Origin: Russula earlei
Taxonomy: Eukaryota > Basidiomycota > Agaricomycetes > Russulales > Russulaceae
Length of the DNA stretch: 16,115 nt
NCBI GenBank assembly: GCA_025769875.1
Contig: JAGFNK010001031.1
Coordinates: 1-16,115 of the forward strand
Direction of reading: 5' to 3'
A program made the translations under genes and the position numbers. Positions within the stretch are counted from its first letter, which is position 1; each line of letters begins with the position of its first letter. Shown here piece by piece: positions 8,041 to 16,115 of the stretch. The notes under the pieces were generated by a model that saw nothing but the letters and a program-made list of their open reading frames with translations, was not told where the DNA came from and did not search any database.

Positions 8041-8249
8041 GGTCTGGTCAGGTCCAGTTTTTCACCATTTCATTGGTAAACCAGAACTGGTACTGGTTTT
8101 CTAACTCTGACAACTCACATTGAACTGGACCAGACCCCAAAGGGTTGGTTGAACCCATTGCAGTCTGACTTCATGCTACAACCAGTTTGGACCAGTTCAA
8201 CCCAAACCAGACCAGTCTACAACTGGTATAAGTTGGTTCAAACCAACTT
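8041..8249. repeat. Block of AACTGG/CCAGTT inverted motifs
   Basis: The segment is densely packed with GGTCTGGT, CCAGTT, AACTGG and ACCAG in both orientations. GGTCTGGT..CCAGTT at 8041-8059 is matched in inverse by AACTGGACCAGACC at 8123-8136, lacking 5 bp. Its right end is a perfect hairpin, AAGTTGGTT-CA-AACCAACTT (8230-8249). It may be a foldback or MITE-like remnant; no target-site duplication was identified. Confidence 0.55.
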
Positions 8250-8459
8250 TCTATGACACGATCCCCATAGTAAAACAAACTCCTATGCCTCTCACCTCCA
8301 TCCCCTCTCTTGCTTGTCTCATGTTCTCTTCCCGACACTCCTTTGTCACTCGTACTTCTGCTCACCGCTCTCGACCTTCTTTGCCCACCGCACACCAAAG
8401 CTCCTCAAAGGCCAGAACAACAACATCCACTCCTCTGGCGACTCCACCGTTCTCCACCC

Positions 8460-9975
8460 TCACCTACTCAGCACTGGCGTTACGACCGGTGTTGTGGGTG
8501 CAGCTGTGTCGGCGTGCTCGAAGGGAGGCGGCGAGGCATTGATAGAGATGGAGGATGTAGATGGCGGCAAGCCTATCACGGCTATAAAAGGCACCACAAT
8601 TATCAGTAAGATACATTCGCGCGGTATCAAGTGCGAGGAGATTTACCTCCAGATCCAATGGCATAGCGCCCACCACGTAGCCAGTCAAAAGCCGACCAGA
8701 TATGAGTCCGTAGGCCGCAGATTGACACGGAACACACACGGCCATGGCTGACAATCTGGACGAGATCATCGACGAAGAGTTCCATCTTCTCGGCCTTCCT
8801 CTGGAACTTGCGACCTCGTCCCTCCAGAGTAAGTTCCCATGCGGGACCGTAAGCCAGCTTCTCGGACGGAGTGCATGACTTTGTGTACTCCTTGGGATCG
8901 TTCGTAATCCAGTAGGGGTCGACCGGCGAACGGCGGAATATCGAGTAGGCCCACTTCAAGGCTGACAACCTCGATGTCGTTCATCCCTTCAGCACCGCCC
9001 GTCGAGGCGGCGACGCGCACTTCACGGCGAAGGACGTGAACTGCACTAAGAGTCGCGGCCGCGCTCATCGAGCTCGGTCCTAAGAAAGGCAGCCCGACCC
9101 GCGCGTCGAGCGCCGGAACGCATACAACGATGCTCTTCTTGCCCTCGCCGTTTTTATTGGCGTCGCGCGTGCGTGACGGGGCATTGCGCATGAGCGGCAG
9201 GAGAGCCTGGGTAGGGGTGATGTGCGTGGCATTGAGATACTTGATATATTCGCCCTGGAGCTGGACGTGTTCCAGAGGGGCGAGGGCGGAGACTTGGGAG
9301 AGACTGAGAAGGGAGACGACGGAGTGGACGAAGGGATGCGTCGTGGGGGAGGCATGTGGACCACCGTGGATGTGAATTGGGAATCTGTGAGATAGAGTGG
9401 AGGCCAGGGAGAGAAGGAAGATCGGGATCGCGGCGGGCTATCGCGTTTGTGAGACGAGGGCCGCGGGCCTCCGTGGTGACTATTTAGTGCACCTCAAATG
9501 GATCAAGGACGAGCGCTCTGACAAAACCCTTTCCCGAACGTTCGAGTTCGTCCACCGCTTCGGGTGTGGCGACACTGGCGACGATTATGAGGCCTTTCTT
9601 CTCAAGAGCGAGGATGAGAGGGAGTGCGACCGGATTGTCTCCCCCAAGCACGACTGATGACGGATCATAAGCGGAATCTCCCAAAGGTATAGGCCAATAA
9701 GACGTACCAACGACCTGCCTGCGTTCGGCTGCCGTGTGATACAGTTTATGCTACCTAGACTGCGTCCTGGCCCAGTAGGCGTTGTACCCGACTAGCAGTC
9801 CCAAGCCCACCACACCGACTCCTAAACTAGATGCTTTCCCTGGACTTTTGGCAGCCCAATCCGTCACATCGTCGAAAAAGCTCCCCAGAGGAGGAGGGGG
9901 TGGCAGAGGGAGTGGCAGAGGGACTTCGATAAGCACCGGTAACCGTATCTCTGGTGACTTGAACGTTGCTCTTGT
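8460..9975 (-). pseudogene. DUF1776-family SDR-like protein, 5'-truncated and damaged
   Basis: Splicing of GT-AG introns at 9654-9707 (54 bp), 9438-9492 (55 bp) and 8582-8646 (65 bp) gives the features I associate with fungal DUF1776 proteins (yeast YNL181W type). In order these are a proline-rich stretch, SFFDDVTDWAA, a membrane-like GVGVVGLGLLVGYNAYW, a Rossmann-type RRQVVVVLGGDNPVALPLIL and STPEAV-like SVATPEAVDELE. Next come LDPFE/PAAIPIFLLSLASTL, KKSIVVCVPALDARVGLPF, SMSAAATLSAVHVLRREVRVAA, TPSEKLAYGPAWE and a C-terminal RYAIGSGA. Each junction restores frame. The stop is TGA at 8460-8462. Two lesions are visible: TAG at 9751-9753 just before the Rossmann motif, and an apparent extra base in the 8915-8918 homopolymer. 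The TAG could instead be removed by an improbably short 36-nt GT-AG intron. The amino-terminal region expected upstream of about 9975 was not found. Family assignment is from memory of conserved motifs. Confidence 0.75.
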
Positions 9976-11160
9976 TGTCGGGTCTCGGCTGCGGCATTGT
10001 GGCAGTCTCCAACTGAGGTGGTGGTGGCACAAGTGGATGATGGTGCGTGAGTGGGTGGGGAGGCAAGAGGGAAGGCAGTGTGCAGCGTGTCTCCTGAGAT
10101 GGTGGTGCGTCCTGGCATGCTGGCGAACTCCTGATGGTGGTAACTGTGCTTATTTCTCTGAGGAGGCGGCGTCTTCGGTTTCCGGTACATTTTGGTGTTC
10201 ATCTGTAAGCTCTGCATGAACTTCTTTAGCTGGGCGAGGCGGCATGGCAGTGGGTGGCGAGAACGAAAGGACAGCGGATTCGGAAGGTGGAGGCAGTGTT
10301 CAGAGAGTTGGAAAGTTGTGAAGCAGGTATGGTCGATGAGCATGGGTTTGTAGACGAAGGCGTAGGCAGCAATAATGAACAGCAGGTGGCAGGGCAAGGG
10401 TTGGCAACGTAAGTGAGGGCGACATGAGGCCGGGAGGTGCAGAGGGTGCTGAGACGGTGGTGGCGGAGGGGATGGCTGAGGCGGTGGACGGCGGTGAAGC
10501 CAAGGTGGCTTGGGCTGAGGTGGTGGCTGTGGCAGCTGGTGATGCCAGCGATACGGCGGATGGGGCTGAGGTGGGGACGATGAGGCTAAGACAGAGATGG
10601 CGGCTGGTGCTGCTGAACTGACGGTCATTGGCACAGCTGGTGCCTAGGCTGGGGTGGCAGGGCTGCTGGTGTTACATAGACGACAGTGCTGGCACTGTTG
10701 CTGGTGACGGTGCTGAAGTGAAGATGGTGGGCGAGGCCACGATGAAGGCTGCTGGTGCCACGTCGCACGAGGTGCAATCATGGTAAAAGGGGCCTTACGT
10801 GGCAGTGTCCGGCAGCTGGGCTTGACGTCTTTAAACCCTATCGTTGTCGTGACTTGTCATCATCGGTGGAGCGTAGGGTGCTACCTGAGTGGAGGAGGAC
10901 GCGTGCAATGGGAACGAGAGCAGGCGGAAGTCGGCGGGGAAAGACGTCAACAACAAAGGCGGGTACGATACGAATGCGGAGCTGAGCTATCTCTCCCTCT
11001 ACCCCTCCCAAGACCTCTCGCTACGCTACTAGCCTTTGCTACCACTGCTTCCTAACCTCTTTTTGCTCACGTGTGGTACCCAACCTCTTCCTTTGACCCA
11101 TGTAGCCGGTATATGATCCTCCGGATCACCTATCTTTACTCCATACCCGGGATGTAATGT
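9976..11160. other. GC-rich low-complexity region, no gene recognised
   Basis: Skewed GGTGG/GCTGGTG-type sequence, densest at 10420-10760, which reads as Pro/His/Ser-rich on the - strand and Ala/Gly/Val-rich on the + strand. Open frames such as 9864-10634 (-) show only composition bias. It lies where the DUF1776 amino terminus should be, so it may be inserted sequence or a fast-evolving 5' region. Confidence 0.45.
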
Positions 11161-11183
11161 CGCATACCCTTTATTATAATCTT

Positions 11184-11501
11184 CTAAATCCCACTGTGCT
11201 TAGGAGGATTTACTCCATCATAAGTGTCTTCTTTGGACCGGTAACTCCCGATCGTCTGAGTTCCAGGCGGGGGGTTCATTTTCCACTGCTTCTGTTCCTC
11301 CATCCACTCGTACGACGGAACATGATTGCCGTTTGCGAATAATGGATCCAGCCCCTTCCTTCTTATCGCCGCCATTAGAGACTGCCTCAGCAGTTCCTGT
11401 TCTCTAGCGGGGTCACCATCTCTGGAGTTTGGAACGGGATGACCTCTGCAAGGTGAAGTCGACTTCAGGTATGCAACAGGACTTGACGAGGGCACACGCA
11501 T
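11184..11501 (-). CDS. Small hypothetical protein (105 aa), unrecognised
   Basis: I do not recognise this protein. The - strand frame is open from 11771 to a TAG at 11184-11186; the ATG at 11499-11501 (MRVPSSSPVAYLKS) is chosen as start because upstream residues have no clear character. If an upstream start is used, FSALLLASARRSRFVRALPG would look like a basic, amphipathic mitochondrial presequence. The middle, REQELLRQSLMAAIRRKGLDP, is predicted to be helical, and the charged, varied composition (VPSYEWMEEQKQWK) is more protein-like than the adjacent low-complexity frames. No intron was needed. It may be a fragment of a larger gene. Confidence 0.35.
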   Translation of the reverse strand: MRVPSSSPVAYLKSTSPCRGHPVPNSRDGDPAREQELLRQSLMAAIRRKGLDPLFANGNHVPSYEWMEEQKQWKMNPPPGTQTIGSYRSKEDTYDGVNPPKHSGI

Positions 11502-11945
11502 ACCTGGTAAAGCGCGAACGAAGCGCGAACGACGGGCCGATGCCAACAGCAAGGCAGAAAATGGTGAAAATTTGGGACGGGCGCATTGGAATTTATGTGA
11601 TCGAAAATGAAAGGTTTTAAGGTTGGTGTAATCGTCACAGACGGTGGTTAAAGATTGTTGGTAACCAGTACCAATTAATATGCGGCGAAGAGGAGGAGCA
11701 CAGCTGGAGAGGACTAGGCTACATATATACTGCCTCTTCAATCTCAGTCCATTGGAGAAGTCCACCCCCAAAGGTTCATACGGAGCACCTCAACTGCTCC
11801 AAGCGCTTTCAATTGTTATGACAATCTTAGCTTGGACGTATCAACTACATCAAGTACTTGTGATAATGATACACATCATGCATCAGTGATGTATGATAAC
11901 TTTTTGATTGATTTGTGGTAGACTCCACCTCAATAGGGCTGCCGA

Positions 11946-12018
11946 CCGTACCCGTACCCGTACACATACGGTTTACAGCTACCGTAATACGGTATCCCGT
12001 ACCGTACCGTATGGGTAG
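11946..12018. repeat. Cluster of CCGTA/TACGG motifs
   Basis: CCCGTA and CCGTA recur at least eight times on one strand or the other within about 70 bp. The cluster includes the perfect palindrome TACCGTA-A-TACGGTA. It is intergenic; no function is assigned. Confidence 0.6.
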
Positions 12019-12064
12019 TGGAAGTATCACGACGGACAGGAATGGATAAGTCCAGTCCACTAAA

Positions 12065-12115
12065 ACTCAACTCAGTGGTCAATAAAGGTGAAATATATTG
12101 ACCACTGAATTGACT
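12065..12115. repeat. Hairpin with TCAGTGGTCAATA stem
   Basis: TCAGTGGTCAATA (12072-12084) pairs perfectly with TATTGACCACTGA (12096-12108) across an 11-nt loop. The arms extend to about 20 bp with two mismatches. It lies in AT-rich intergenic sequence and could be a foldback-element remnant or a transcript-end structure. Confidence 0.6.
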
Positions 12116-12469
12116 CAGCTCAGATTACAAATTATTTTAAAACAATTGATTGATTTGTTGCCCTCTCCTCATGCATCGCATTATTGTAAATATGTCAACC
12201 CAAACAATTAGAACTTAGTCAAATGCTTAAGAGAGGGCAGCTCAGTGCCCAAGTTATGTAACCTAAGATGCAACATGAGTCGCCCCGAATCACCAGGGGG
12301 ATCATATACACTTAATTTGCCCGATCAATTTAGCCTTAGCAGACTCAGATAAACTTAACACAATGGCGTATGTTAATACATGGATTTATATTGAATAAAT
12401 CGAGACATAAAGTGCATCCACAAATATGACACCAAATTTTAAATAGGAACGGTCTACTCATTACATGGC

Positions 12470-12531
12470 GATAATCGGCCGATGGGGATCAATTGCACCC
12501 GATGGGGATCAATCGCCTCGATGACAGAGAC
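12470..12531 (+). repeat. Repeat A: GGCCGATGGGGATCAAT element (distal side of FunK1)
   Basis: GGCCGATGGGGATCAAT (12477-12493) is followed by a second CCGATGGGGATCAAT (about 12499-12513) and CGATGACAGAGA. A related single-unit copy occurs in the same orientation at 15650-15694, so the pair brackets the FunK1 gene. Confidence 0.8.
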
Positions 12532-13015
12532 TGACCACACAGATTAAACTCAACGCGAAGATCTGGGCTTTACATTTTGTTACAATTTTACTCGAGCCAA
12601 ATAATATAGTTAGCATTCTTATAATTGAATCTTGTTTGTATCCCACTAAGAACCAAGTCTGTGTTGAAGGCAGCGGGTGGTGGCTTGCTGAGTTCGCGAA
12701 AACACACACAAAAGAAGGGACAAAACAGGTCTCTTGTTCCAAGGCGTAACTAGAGTTTCTACATACGAGACGCAATCTATGAGAGAGGGGGATATTGGGG
12801 CATTGGGGAGACAGAAAGACGCGAGTTGGGAGTGCGATACATGGATGTGGAACAAGACGAGCCAGAGCGATGAGCTGCGATGAAAGAGGGTCGAGAGCTG
12901 GCTGGGCAGCGGAGGTGGAACCGGTACGCGATGAAAGAGAGTCGAGAGCAATGACGCAGGGCTGGAATGGGATGCCGCCTTACAGCGGGACACTGTGTGA
13001 CGACGTACTAAAGAA
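12532..13015. other. Intergenic sequence downstream of FunK1
   Basis: No conserved frame on either strand. It contains a 22-bp direct repeat (12877-12898 and 12928-12949, one mismatch) with core GCGATGAAAGAG and GTCGAGAGC, 51 bp apart. Confidence 0.5.
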
Positions 13016-15382
13016 TTACCTTGGACATGGAAAGCTTTGCGAGACAGCCGACAAGCTATACCTGGAAAGTGAAGATCCTTTTGGTGGATATCGTCCTCTA
13101 CGCTTTTTGTTGAATGATAGACCCATTTCCTTTTCTACAGGACTATCATCATCTTTAGCCTTGCGCTTGCGGCAGCCCCTGCTGAACATTGGATCATGAC
13201 CAACGATGTTCTTTGATAGGCTGCCGTCATCGTCGGACCAATTTTTGGATTCCAGGTTCCGTGTTATGAGATTCAAGACCCATTCAGAAGAACAAAGCTT
13301 CTCGTGAGCGTCCTTGACCTCCGTCCGGACATTCCTCTCCACTTGAGGTTCGGGCATAATTGATTTTGGGTTAATATCATCATAGAAGGTTTTAAGAAGG
13401 GTGCGCAACTCTTCAATGATCTGGCGGCATGGTTCTGGGACAAAACCAAACGTATCCGGGTGAAGCATTAGTTTGTGTAGGAAAGATAGCTTTCCGTCAC
13501 CGCCCCGGATAACACCATCTTCATCCACGTCTCTGTATCCATCAAATACGCGTTGCATATCTTGTGATTGGCCCTTGATCGCAGAATGTCGGCATTTCAT
13601 GACAATATAAATAAGAACCCAGTAAAAGGATTCAATATCATCTGAAATTTGATGAGATCGAGCGTGAGGGTGTAATAAAAGTCCTGTTGATATGAACTGC
13701 CATGTACCCTGAACACGAAGTCAATTCGCCGCGCATAGGGGATAAACAGATCATACCGTGCGGGAGTGTTGTCTCTGCTGGGTCACATCCACCCTCTTGG
13801 ACATGTCCCAGTCGATCAATAAACCTGATCGATCTGGGGCGATCAGAATGTTTCCTGCGCTCACATCCCAATGTAAAGTTTTTGCTTTGTCGTATGCATC
13901 CGTATGAGCTGTTCCAAATTGTCAAACAACAAACTTAAACGTAACGCCAATCCTCACCGATCATAGCATCCCAAATGACCTGGCATAGCTCCCGAGTCGA
14001 TCCGAACGTACTCAGCGGCTGTCCGAGCGTGTTCAAGACAAGTTGGTAGTGGACATATCGTTTGACGCGTGGTGTACCAGGACACCAAATACGTTTGCGT
14101 TCACCATCTTTCACATAGTCTTGCGTCCTTGTGCATTGTACGTCGAGTGAATGCTCCGGTGTCGACAGCACGTCGCCAGCTGGACCCAACTCTGGAATGA
14201 AACGCACTTTTGCTTCTAGTAAATCGCGATAAATATCCCCTTCTTTCTCGATACCTGGGAAATCGGTACGCCAGTAATCTTTGAGGTAAACCAGTTTATT
14301 CCGTTCGACGTCATGGCACACAAATCCAAACGTCGACCGACCAAAAAGGGTTTTCGTCTCCCATATTGGTTTCCATATGATATAGGGCTTCGGCTGTCCG
14401 TCCGTGGCATGATCGTCATTGACGAGAATCTGGCGAAGGTCTTCAACTTCAATTTTCTCGACGTCCATGTATACCGCCAGCGTGGACTGTGCATCACCAA
14501 CCCCCTTATTGTTCTTCAAGACCGAGGTGACAGTGGTGTTGTATCCACGCTGGGCAAAAGTGAGAGAGTTGAGCCTCCAGATGAATTCGGAAAGGGTGTT
14601 GGGATTTTTGGTCCAATCGAATATCTCGGTATAGATTGCACCACTGCGATCCCATCGCAGTAGTCGCCCTTCTGCCTTTCCAAAGAGGATGATCAAGTAA
14701 GAGAAGACCCGAAACTGTGAACGATGGATAGAAGTGGCATAATGTGTGAGTTGACCACACACACGATACGCGTGCTCAGTCCACCTAACGTGACACTCGA
14801 CCCCAGCCTCTCGCCTCATATGTGTAAGGTTGTGAAAAATGTCCTCTTTTCCCTTTTTGTTTTCGATCCACACATCGACCGCTCTCCAGTCCAGTGAGGT
14901 CAGCCGCTCGTTTTCCTGATGACCTTCCCTTTTCTGATAGATAACAATGTCTGGTCTCCCTAGGATTGCCTTATCTTGCTTGGCAGTGGTGTTGACGAAT
15001 GTGAGATTATCAGCGAGGCCGGACGTTTTGATTGCCTGTATCTGTCATGTACGTGAGCGTGGATCCCCCCTTGAATGTGGGGACTGACAAAGTGATCCTC
15101 ATTGTGTGAGACGGAGCACTTGTCGAAGCTGATGATGCGCTCCGTCTTTCGAGCTTGGCTTGCTTCTGGCACGAATTCCGAGAGGAATTCGGCTATTGGC
15201 ATAGGCCTGACAAATTTGTCACATACATCCCAGGTCATGTCCTTATATCTCTCTGAAGCTAGCTTTTGAGGTGTGGATGTGTGTGTGTGACTTCCTGATA
15301 GGTCGTATTTTAGAGGTGAAAAGGTTATAGTTAGACTACCTTGCTCGGTTTGAGGCGGCGTGCTGGGACGGATGACGGCCAT
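13016..15382 (-). CDS. FunK1-type fungal protein kinase, four exons, HWD catalytic loop
   Basis: Exons at 15382-15089, 15035-13958, 13908-13757 and 13708-13016 are separated by GT-AG introns of 53, 49 and 48 bp. All phases agree and yield 738 residues ending at TAA 13016-13018. FunK1 kinases are a family expanded in mushroom-forming fungi. Landmarks are RRWDRSG-like LLRWDRSGAIYTEIFDW, GRSTFGFV, KLVYLKDYWR (putative ATP lysine K350), GIEKEGDIYRDLL, WCPGTPRVKRYVHYQLVL and QPLSTFGSTRELCQVIWDA. Further on are AYDKAKTLHWDVSAGNILI, LLIDWD (D490), RTGTWQFIS and DDIESFYWVL. HRD, normally HRDVS in FunK1, is HWD (H470-W471-D472; codon TGG at 13868-13870, one CpG change from CGG). The aspartate, N477 and DWD are kept. 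The C-terminus has basic clusters RKRK (688-691) and KKRRGR (709-714), possible nuclear signals. The start has A at -3 and G at +4. The frame is otherwise intact; expression and activity are unknown. Confidence 0.88.
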
Positions 15383-15809
15383 GTTGTGAGATGAGACAAA
15401 GAAAAGGTGAGAATCACCTACTGCAATCAGTACGTGGTCCCGCAGTCAATGATTCTCTCTTAACTCTAATCTTAAAACAGGTTGTGTGCGGCAGCAATTA
15501 CATGTACCATATGAACGATCACTTTGACATACATACTCGAGCGAAACCAGGGTGGTTCAGGGTGCGTGAGCTCGCTCGCTTAAGTATCTGCCTACTACAT
15601 GGCCACGGCCAGTGAAACCCGGAGAACCGCGGGCCGTAAGTGCCTTATCGGCAATAATTGGCCGATGGGGATCAATCTCCCCGATGACGGAGATACGCAC
15701 ATATGCGCTTTCATGCAAATTCTCACACACAGAATAAAACCGAGGAAAGTATTGACATTGACATGAACGACCTGCCAAGTTGTCATCACATATGCGCGCA
15801 CACATTCAT
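15383..15809. promoter_or_regulatory. Intergenic region upstream of FunK1
   Basis: 427 bp between the 3' end of the right-edge gene and the FunK1 start, both on the - strand. It must hold the FunK1 promoter and the upstream gene's terminator, but no TATA box or other element can be singled out. Repeat B lies inside it. Confidence 0.5.
15650..15694 (+). repeat. Repeat B: GGCCGATGGGGATCAAT element (proximal side of FunK1)
   Basis: GGCCGATGGGGATCAAT (15660-15676) followed by CTCCCCGATGACGGAGAT is homologous to 12470-12531 but has one core unit rather than two. It is about 270 bp upstream of the FunK1 start and about 115 bp beyond the stop of the preceding gene. Confidence 0.8.
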
Positions 15810-16115
15810 CTAAGAGAGACCATGCAATTCGGTAATGACAGTATGAAGCGTGGGCTTTGCTGCCCTACGTAGTGCATCAAGGACATCCGTCCCCAACTTA
15901 CCGCCCGCATCTTCCCAATAAACCCTTTCTACCATCGGAAAGGATCGTACATAGGCACACATGATGTCCTGTTATATGGGTAAGACATGGAAGACAAAAA
16001 TGTGGTAAGGTCATACCATATCTCTATGTGATAAGCAAGCCTGGTTCAGGAACCAACTCAGAGTGCGGATCTGTCTTAGCTCACGAGTTGGGTAACCATC
16101 ACTATCATAGTGGCA
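15810..16115 (-). CDS. 3' end of an unrecognised gene (two exons visible)
   Basis: I do not recognise the product. Reading from the window edge, 16115-16017 encodes 33 residues (including RELRQIRTLSWFLNQACLSH). A GTATGA...AACAG intron of 48 bp (15969-16016) follows, and 15968-15810 encodes 52 more residues (MCAYVRSFPMVERVYWED and LDALRRAAKPTLHTVITEL) ending at TAG. The intron joins in phase 0, and without it the frame stops after one codon, which supports a real gene. The composition resembles C-terminal parts of Agaricomycete F-box/LRR-like proteins, but this is a guess. The rest lies outside the window, and the gene is in tandem with FunK1. Confidence 0.6.

Noticed and set aside
8231..8249. 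tRNA T-loop-like GGTTCAAACC
   Set aside because: Part of a simple hairpin in a repetitive block; no acceptor stem or anticodon arm around it.
9864..10634. 256-codon open frame on the - strand, Pro/His/Ser-rich
   Set aside because: Composition-driven, overlaps the DUF1776 exon in another frame and shows no domain.
12470..15694. DNA transposon with terminal inverted repeats carrying the kinase
   Set aside because: The flanking copies are direct, not inverted, unequal in structure, and no target-site duplication was seen.

Overview
The window looks like a chromosome segment from a filamentous basidiomycete (Agaricomycetes). It contains a FunK1-type fungal protein kinase gene with three introns of 48-53 bp, a DUF1776-family gene with similarly short introns, Helitron-type helicase debris and a Ty1/copia retrotransposon. 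The retrotransposon has decayed almost entirely by CpG transitions, as expected for cytosine-methylated repeats. No rRNA, tRNA or CRISPR array was seen.

Layout. (1) 1-1257 is transposon debris: three small hairpins sharing one stem, the 3' end of a frameshifted Helitron/PIF1-like helicase on the + strand (430-650), a 14-bp minisatellite (839-941) and two adjacent hairpins (956-1014). (2) 1258-6970 is a complete but dead copia element on the - strand. It has a GCTTC target-site duplication on both sides, LTRs of 457 and 520 bp, a half-tRNA(iMet)-type primer-binding site, a polypurine tract and one ancestral gag-pol reading frame. That frame is broken by five TGA codons, three single-base indels and a 241-bp tandem duplication. 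(3) 6976-8250 has no recognisable gene and ends in a block rich in AACTGG/CCAGTT inverted motifs. (4) 8460-about 9975 is a 5'-truncated DUF1776 (SDR-like) gene on the - strand with three inferred introns, one in-frame TAG and one homopolymer frameshift. (5) 9976-about 11160 is GC-rich low-complexity sequence. A small unrecognised ORF lies at 11184-11501 (-). (6) 11946-12990 holds palindromic and repeated motifs but no gene. (7) 13016-15382 (-) is an apparently intact 738-residue FunK1 kinase in four exons, with the catalytic HRD motif changed to HWD. Copies of one short repeat lie on both sides of it. (8) 15810-16115 (-) is the 3' end of an unrecognised two-exon gene that continues past the window.

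The strongest single theme is the mutation spectrum in the copia element. Twenty of 22 LTR-LTR transitions, all 13 differences between the duplicated pol segments, all five in-frame stops (CGA to TGA at arginine positions) and the protease and reverse-transcriptase active-site losses fit CpG to TpG or CpA changes. The genes here do not form an operon or pathway; they are independent nuclear genes and mobile debris.
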